A stretch of DNA of 64,000 bases from Megalobrama amblycephala (taxonomy: Eukaryota; Chordata; Actinopteri; Cypriniformes; Xenocyprididae): NCBI RefSeq assembly GCF_018812025.1, contig NC_063066.1, positions 4,980,382 through 5,044,381 of the forward strand, given 5' to 3'. A model generated the notes under the pieces. The model was not told the origin of the DNA. It saw only the letters and a list, made by a program, of their open reading frames with translations, and searched no databases. Positions 60,928 to 64,000 of the stretch are shown piece after piece; position 1 is the first letter of the stretch; each line of letters opens with the position of its first letter. Both the position numbers and the translations under genes were made by a program.

Positions 60928-60965
60928 CACGTGGACCGCGAAAAGCTTTTACCACTGGTCACGTG
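60928..60965. promoter_or_regulatory. Paired E-boxes (CACGTG) upstream of slc26a2
   Basis: Two perfect CACGTG palindromes (60928-60933 and 60960-60965) lie 32 bp apart, about 100-135 bp upstream of the proposed start site. The second sits in GGTCACGTGACT, close to the USF/TFE-type consensus. Binding is inferred from motif and position only. Confidence 0.45.
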
Positions 60966-61084
60966 ACTGCTAATTCCTGGCTAGATCCAAAACCTGAAAA
61001 CAGTGCTTTCTCAGTAGTTTCTAAAGTCGACAGCACAACCCCACAAAGTTTCGACACAGATCCTGTGTCCGGCTTGCGAAAATA

Positions 61085-61190
61085 CTACGGCGAAGGCTTG
61101 ACTTATGAATATTAATTCTGTGCGCTCAGTAGGTCGACCTGATTGGCCGAATTTTTCTGTGCTGAAGGCTTGGCTCATGAATATTAATTA
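61085..61190. promoter_or_regulatory. Upstream tandem motif pair with inverted CCAAT
   Basis: The block AAGGCTTG(A/G)CT(T/C)ATGAATATTAATT occurs twice about 70 bp apart. An inverted CCAAT box (GATTGGCC, 61141-61148) lies between the copies, about 310 bp upstream of the proposed start. AATATTAAT may bind homeodomain or POU factors (inference); the block could also be repeat-derived. Confidence 0.3.
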
Positions 61191-61532
61191 GACAAATTGA
61201 CGCTACAGGAAGGCTTCCAAGCAACGTCAGCGGCGCTGCCTATTTAATAGTCATAAGTTAAACCTTCGCAATAGTATAATCATAATAGGCTACATATTTA
61301 ATTTACTGTCATTCAAATCTAAATTAGAAATTCATATGATCTAATGTCAACTGCTGAGATTGTCAGAAGAAATTAATTAGGTCAAAGGTGGTATAAGGGG
61401 ACCTATATGAAGTATATAACATGATATTTCTTATTAATTAATTTTTACATGTTTAACTATATATCTGCTCAGCATTTAGGATGAATGTTTTTATGGAAGT
61501 TACTGAGTGGCTGAGAATCTGGACATGTTAAA

Positions 61533-61613
61533 AACATGATTTAACAATACATCATGTGAGGCTTTAAGGAGATTGTAAAAATCAATCATGTTAAAAAAAA
61601 AAAATAAAAAAAA

Positions 61614-61663
<50 letters not shown>

Positions 61664-61735
61664 AAACATGATTGATTTTTACAATCTCCTTAAAGCCTCA
61701 CATGATGTATTGTTAAATCATGTTAAAAAAAAAAA
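61533..61735. repeat. AT-rich hairpin around a (TA)n tract
   Basis: Arms AACATGATTTAACAATACAT...ATCAATCATGTT (61533-61592) and their inverse (61667-61725) flank A-, TA- and T-tracts. Further (TA)n and poly(T) follow to about 61884. Confidence 0.75.
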
Positions 61736-61747
61736 AAAAGATATATA

Positions 61748-61793
<46 letters not shown>

Positions 61794-61802
61794 AAAAAAA
61801 AA

Positions 61803-61884
<82 letters not shown>
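61736..61884. repeat. (TA)n / poly(A) / poly(T) low-complexity block
   Basis: Two (TA)n tracts (about 61741-61790 and 61805-61852) are separated by poly(A) and followed by a T-tract of about 32 bases. Open frames here are low complexity. Confidence 0.9.
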
Positions 61885-61959
61885 CCCTCACATGAGCCTG
61901 TTTCTTGATTCAGGTTGATTAAGTTCAACACCTGATATCTATCTATAAAGAGTTGAGTG

Positions 61960-62060
61960 TATGCCACATGTTTGTGTCTGATGAAGACCTGTTGGTCGAA
62001 ATGTTGCATTATTTAATAAATTATTTATTGGAGCATTTATTTTCAGTGTGCGGACTTCAC
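61960..62060. repeat. Short repeat remnant with TGATGAAGACCTGTTGG
   Basis: CTGATGAAGACCTGTTGGTC followed by GAAATGTTGCATT is a widespread fish repeat end. A related inverse form (TTTCGGACGTCCAAGGCCTT) is at 42510. Confidence 0.4.
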
Positions 62061-62107
62061 ATTTCTCTTTTTTTCAAAAATCAGTCATGTCTCATTAAAT
62101 CAGTCCA

Positions 62108-62478
62108 TCAATGTCAGCATCAGCAGACTTTATCATAGAATCACTATTGTACAATTTCCAAGACATTGACTCTCTCAATTAATTTTCAAAAAAATACAGC
62201 AACTTTTTCATTAGAGAAAACAGATGGCAAATATTATCACTCATTATGACAGTAGAAACAAAAATATAAGAAGCATCTGTCAGTCTCAGAGTTTATCTGC
62301 TGCATGTTTGTTCTTATCAATGAGGCAACAATCGAACTCTAATTTTATTTTGGTGTGACTGGGTTCATGTTACGTCAAAATTCATCGCAACATATGAAGA
62401 CCATAAAAGATTAATGATTAGGCCTATGTAGAGCAAATGTACTTTGGTTTTACTGCAAACTACTCAGCAGTATATAAA
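62108..62478. repeat. Upstream copy of the duplicated segment
   Basis: Partner of 55028-55435, lying about 1.3 kb upstream of the proposed slc26a2 start site. The two copies bracket exon 1. I could not assign it to a known mobile family. Confidence 0.75.
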
Positions 62479-62902
62479 CACTGTGCCAGGCCTTTGATGT
62501 TAATGTAACGTTCAGATTACAGTAAACATCCAGTGCAGTTAATCAAATCTTGTGGCTGTCTTACTTTCAGAACTGATTTGATTCATCAAAAATCAATCAA
62601 TGCACTGGAATGAGGCTACAATTCACTAACTACCAAAACGTCCCTATGATTTATTTTGTATTTATAGTAAGATTTTTTTGTAATGAATTCACTGAAATTT
62701 GTCTGGTCTAAAGTTTTGAACATTTCCTAGACAGATTTGTTGAGCACCAAAAATATATTTACGTCTTATAGGGTAAATGAAACCCTGTGGGTCGAGTAAG
62801 AGCATAAGAGCTGCTGTGGGGCCACAGGGTTTAATACAGCCTTCAAATTCTACATATGCTTGAGGAAATTCAGCCACACTCCCCTCGAAGAAACACAGAG
62901 AA

Positions 62903-62905
62903 CAG

Positions 62906-62940
<35 letters not shown>
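62903..62940. repeat. (GT)n microsatellite
   Basis: About 17 GT units. Confidence 0.9.
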
Positions 62941-62945
<5 letters not shown>

Positions 62946-63129
62946 TTCCTACGACACGAAGAGGGATTTGATGAATCTTTCCACTCCTCAACATGTGACA
63001 GTAATTTGTGCAATGTTTTAATCAACATATCATTCTCAAATCAATTTACATAAGTATACTGCTTTCATGTATGGAATAGAAACTATAACAGCAAAAGATA
63101 TATGATTCTGAAAATTTATACTATACATG

Positions 63130-63135
<6 letters not shown>

Positions 63136-63201
<66 letters not shown>

Positions 63202-63207
63202 ACACAT
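63136..63207. repeat. (CA)n microsatellite
   Basis: About 35 CA units with one TA interruption. Confidence 0.95.
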
Positions 63208-63227
63208 ATTTACTATATATATAACTT

Positions 63228-64000
63228 TACAATAAGGCTGCATTTATTTGATCAAAAATACAGTAAAAACAGAAATATTGTAAAATACTATTACAATTTA
63301 AAATAATGGTTTTCTTTTTTAATATACTTTAATATACTTATTTATTCCTTTGATCAAAGCTGAATTTTCAGCATCTTCAGTGTCACATGGTCCTTCAGAA
63401 ATCATTCTAATATGATGATTTATTATCAGTGTTAGAAACAGTTTCTGCTTAATAATTTTGGAACATGTGATACCTTTTGATTAATAAAAAGTTAAAAAGA
63501 ACAGCATTTATTCAAAATTGAAATCTTTTCTAATAATATTAGTCTTTACTATCACTTTTTTTTATCAATTTAACACATCCTTGCTGAATAACAGCATTGA
63601 TTTGTTTAAAAAAAAAAAAAAAAAAATTACTGATCCCAAACTTTGAAAGTTAGTGTGTGTGTAGATTTCTATTTTAAATAAATGCTGTTCTGTTTTAACT
63701 TTTATTTATCAAAGAATTCTAAAAAAAAAAAAAAGCAAAAAAATTAAAGCAGCTCAACTGTTTCCAACATTAATAATAAATCATCATATTAGAATGATTC
63801 CTGAATGATCATGTGACACTGAAGACTGGAGTAATTATGCTGAAAATTCAGCTTTGATCACAGAAATAAATTCCAGTTTAAAGTAAAATAACTCTTTTCC
63901 ATTTGAATATATTTTAAAATGGAATTTATCAATTCCTGTGATGGCAAAGCTGAATTTTCTGCATCATTACTCCGGTCTTCAGTGTCACATGATCCTTCAG
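63228..64000. repeat. Palindromic repeat family copy, cut by the window edge
   Basis: Left-arm features (GCTGAATTTTCAGCATC, CAGTGTCACATG, TCAGAAATCATTCTAATATG) are mirrored to the right (CATATTAGAATGATT, TGACACTGAAGACTGGAGTA). It is the same family as 27527-28454. Confidence 0.8.

Noticed and set aside
61668..62009. Open frames rich in Ile/Tyr/Lys/Phe
   Set aside because: Translated (TA)n, poly(A) and poly(T) tracts.

Overview
This window is vertebrate nuclear DNA, most likely from a cyprinid (carp/zebrafish-type) fish. The evidence is one intron-containing vertebrate solute carrier gene set among dense DNA transposons and MITEs: Tc1/mariner, piggyBac-like TTAA elements, PIF/Harbinger and hAT-like. 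There are also non-LTR (LINE) 3' fragments, long (CA)n, (TA)n and (AAAAC)n tracts, and abundant palindromic repeats. Nothing looks bacterial or phage-like, and I see no CRISPR array, rRNA or tRNA.

The only gene I can support strongly is slc26a2 (sulfate/anion exchanger, DTDST), on the minus strand. Three coding exons (54703-54116, 54031-53292, 52480-51706) join in frame into a 700-residue SulP + STAS protein. A short non-coding 5' exon (about 60830-60768) is proposed from a consensus splice donor, an upstream TATA box and two E-boxes. The resulting first intron is about 6 kb and full of MITEs. The 3' UTR probably runs down toward 50.8 or 49.65 kb.

Layout: 1-9.7 kb is a MITE-rich block with LINE and Harbinger fragments. 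9.7-14.5 kb has a long inverted repeat, a decayed mariner relic and a Tc1 element nested in an older palindromic repeat. 14.5-21.7 kb has a piggyBac-like element nested in a TTAA MITE, a 12-copy alternating motif array, a (CA)n tract and an element with a short ORF. 23.4-26.1 kb has a young 1-kb element with long inverted repeats and a hAT-like composite. 27.5-28.5 kb is a complete palindromic repeat. 30-35 kb has a Harbinger element with a broken Myb-like exon, a TTAA MITE and a LINE fragment. 36.5-38.4 kb is a minisatellite with higher-order structure. 41.4-42.4 kb is an A-rich minisatellite, followed by an ORF with a signal-peptide-like start. 43.7-45 kb is a mariner relic split by two insertions. 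49.4-61 kb is slc26a2. 61-64 kb holds its upstream flank, a diverged copy of an intron-1 segment, microsatellites and a truncated palindromic repeat.

Between about 1 and 49 kb I find no confident protein-coding gene. Most open frames there are chance frames, transposon debris or translated tandem repeats. I found no convincing new multi-gene system. The items most worth following are the duplicated segment flanking the slc26a2 promoter, the alternating ZNF143-like motif array, the nested piggyBac-like element keeping a first coding exon, and the higher-order minisatellite. Repeat family names are from memory and motif, not from a database search.
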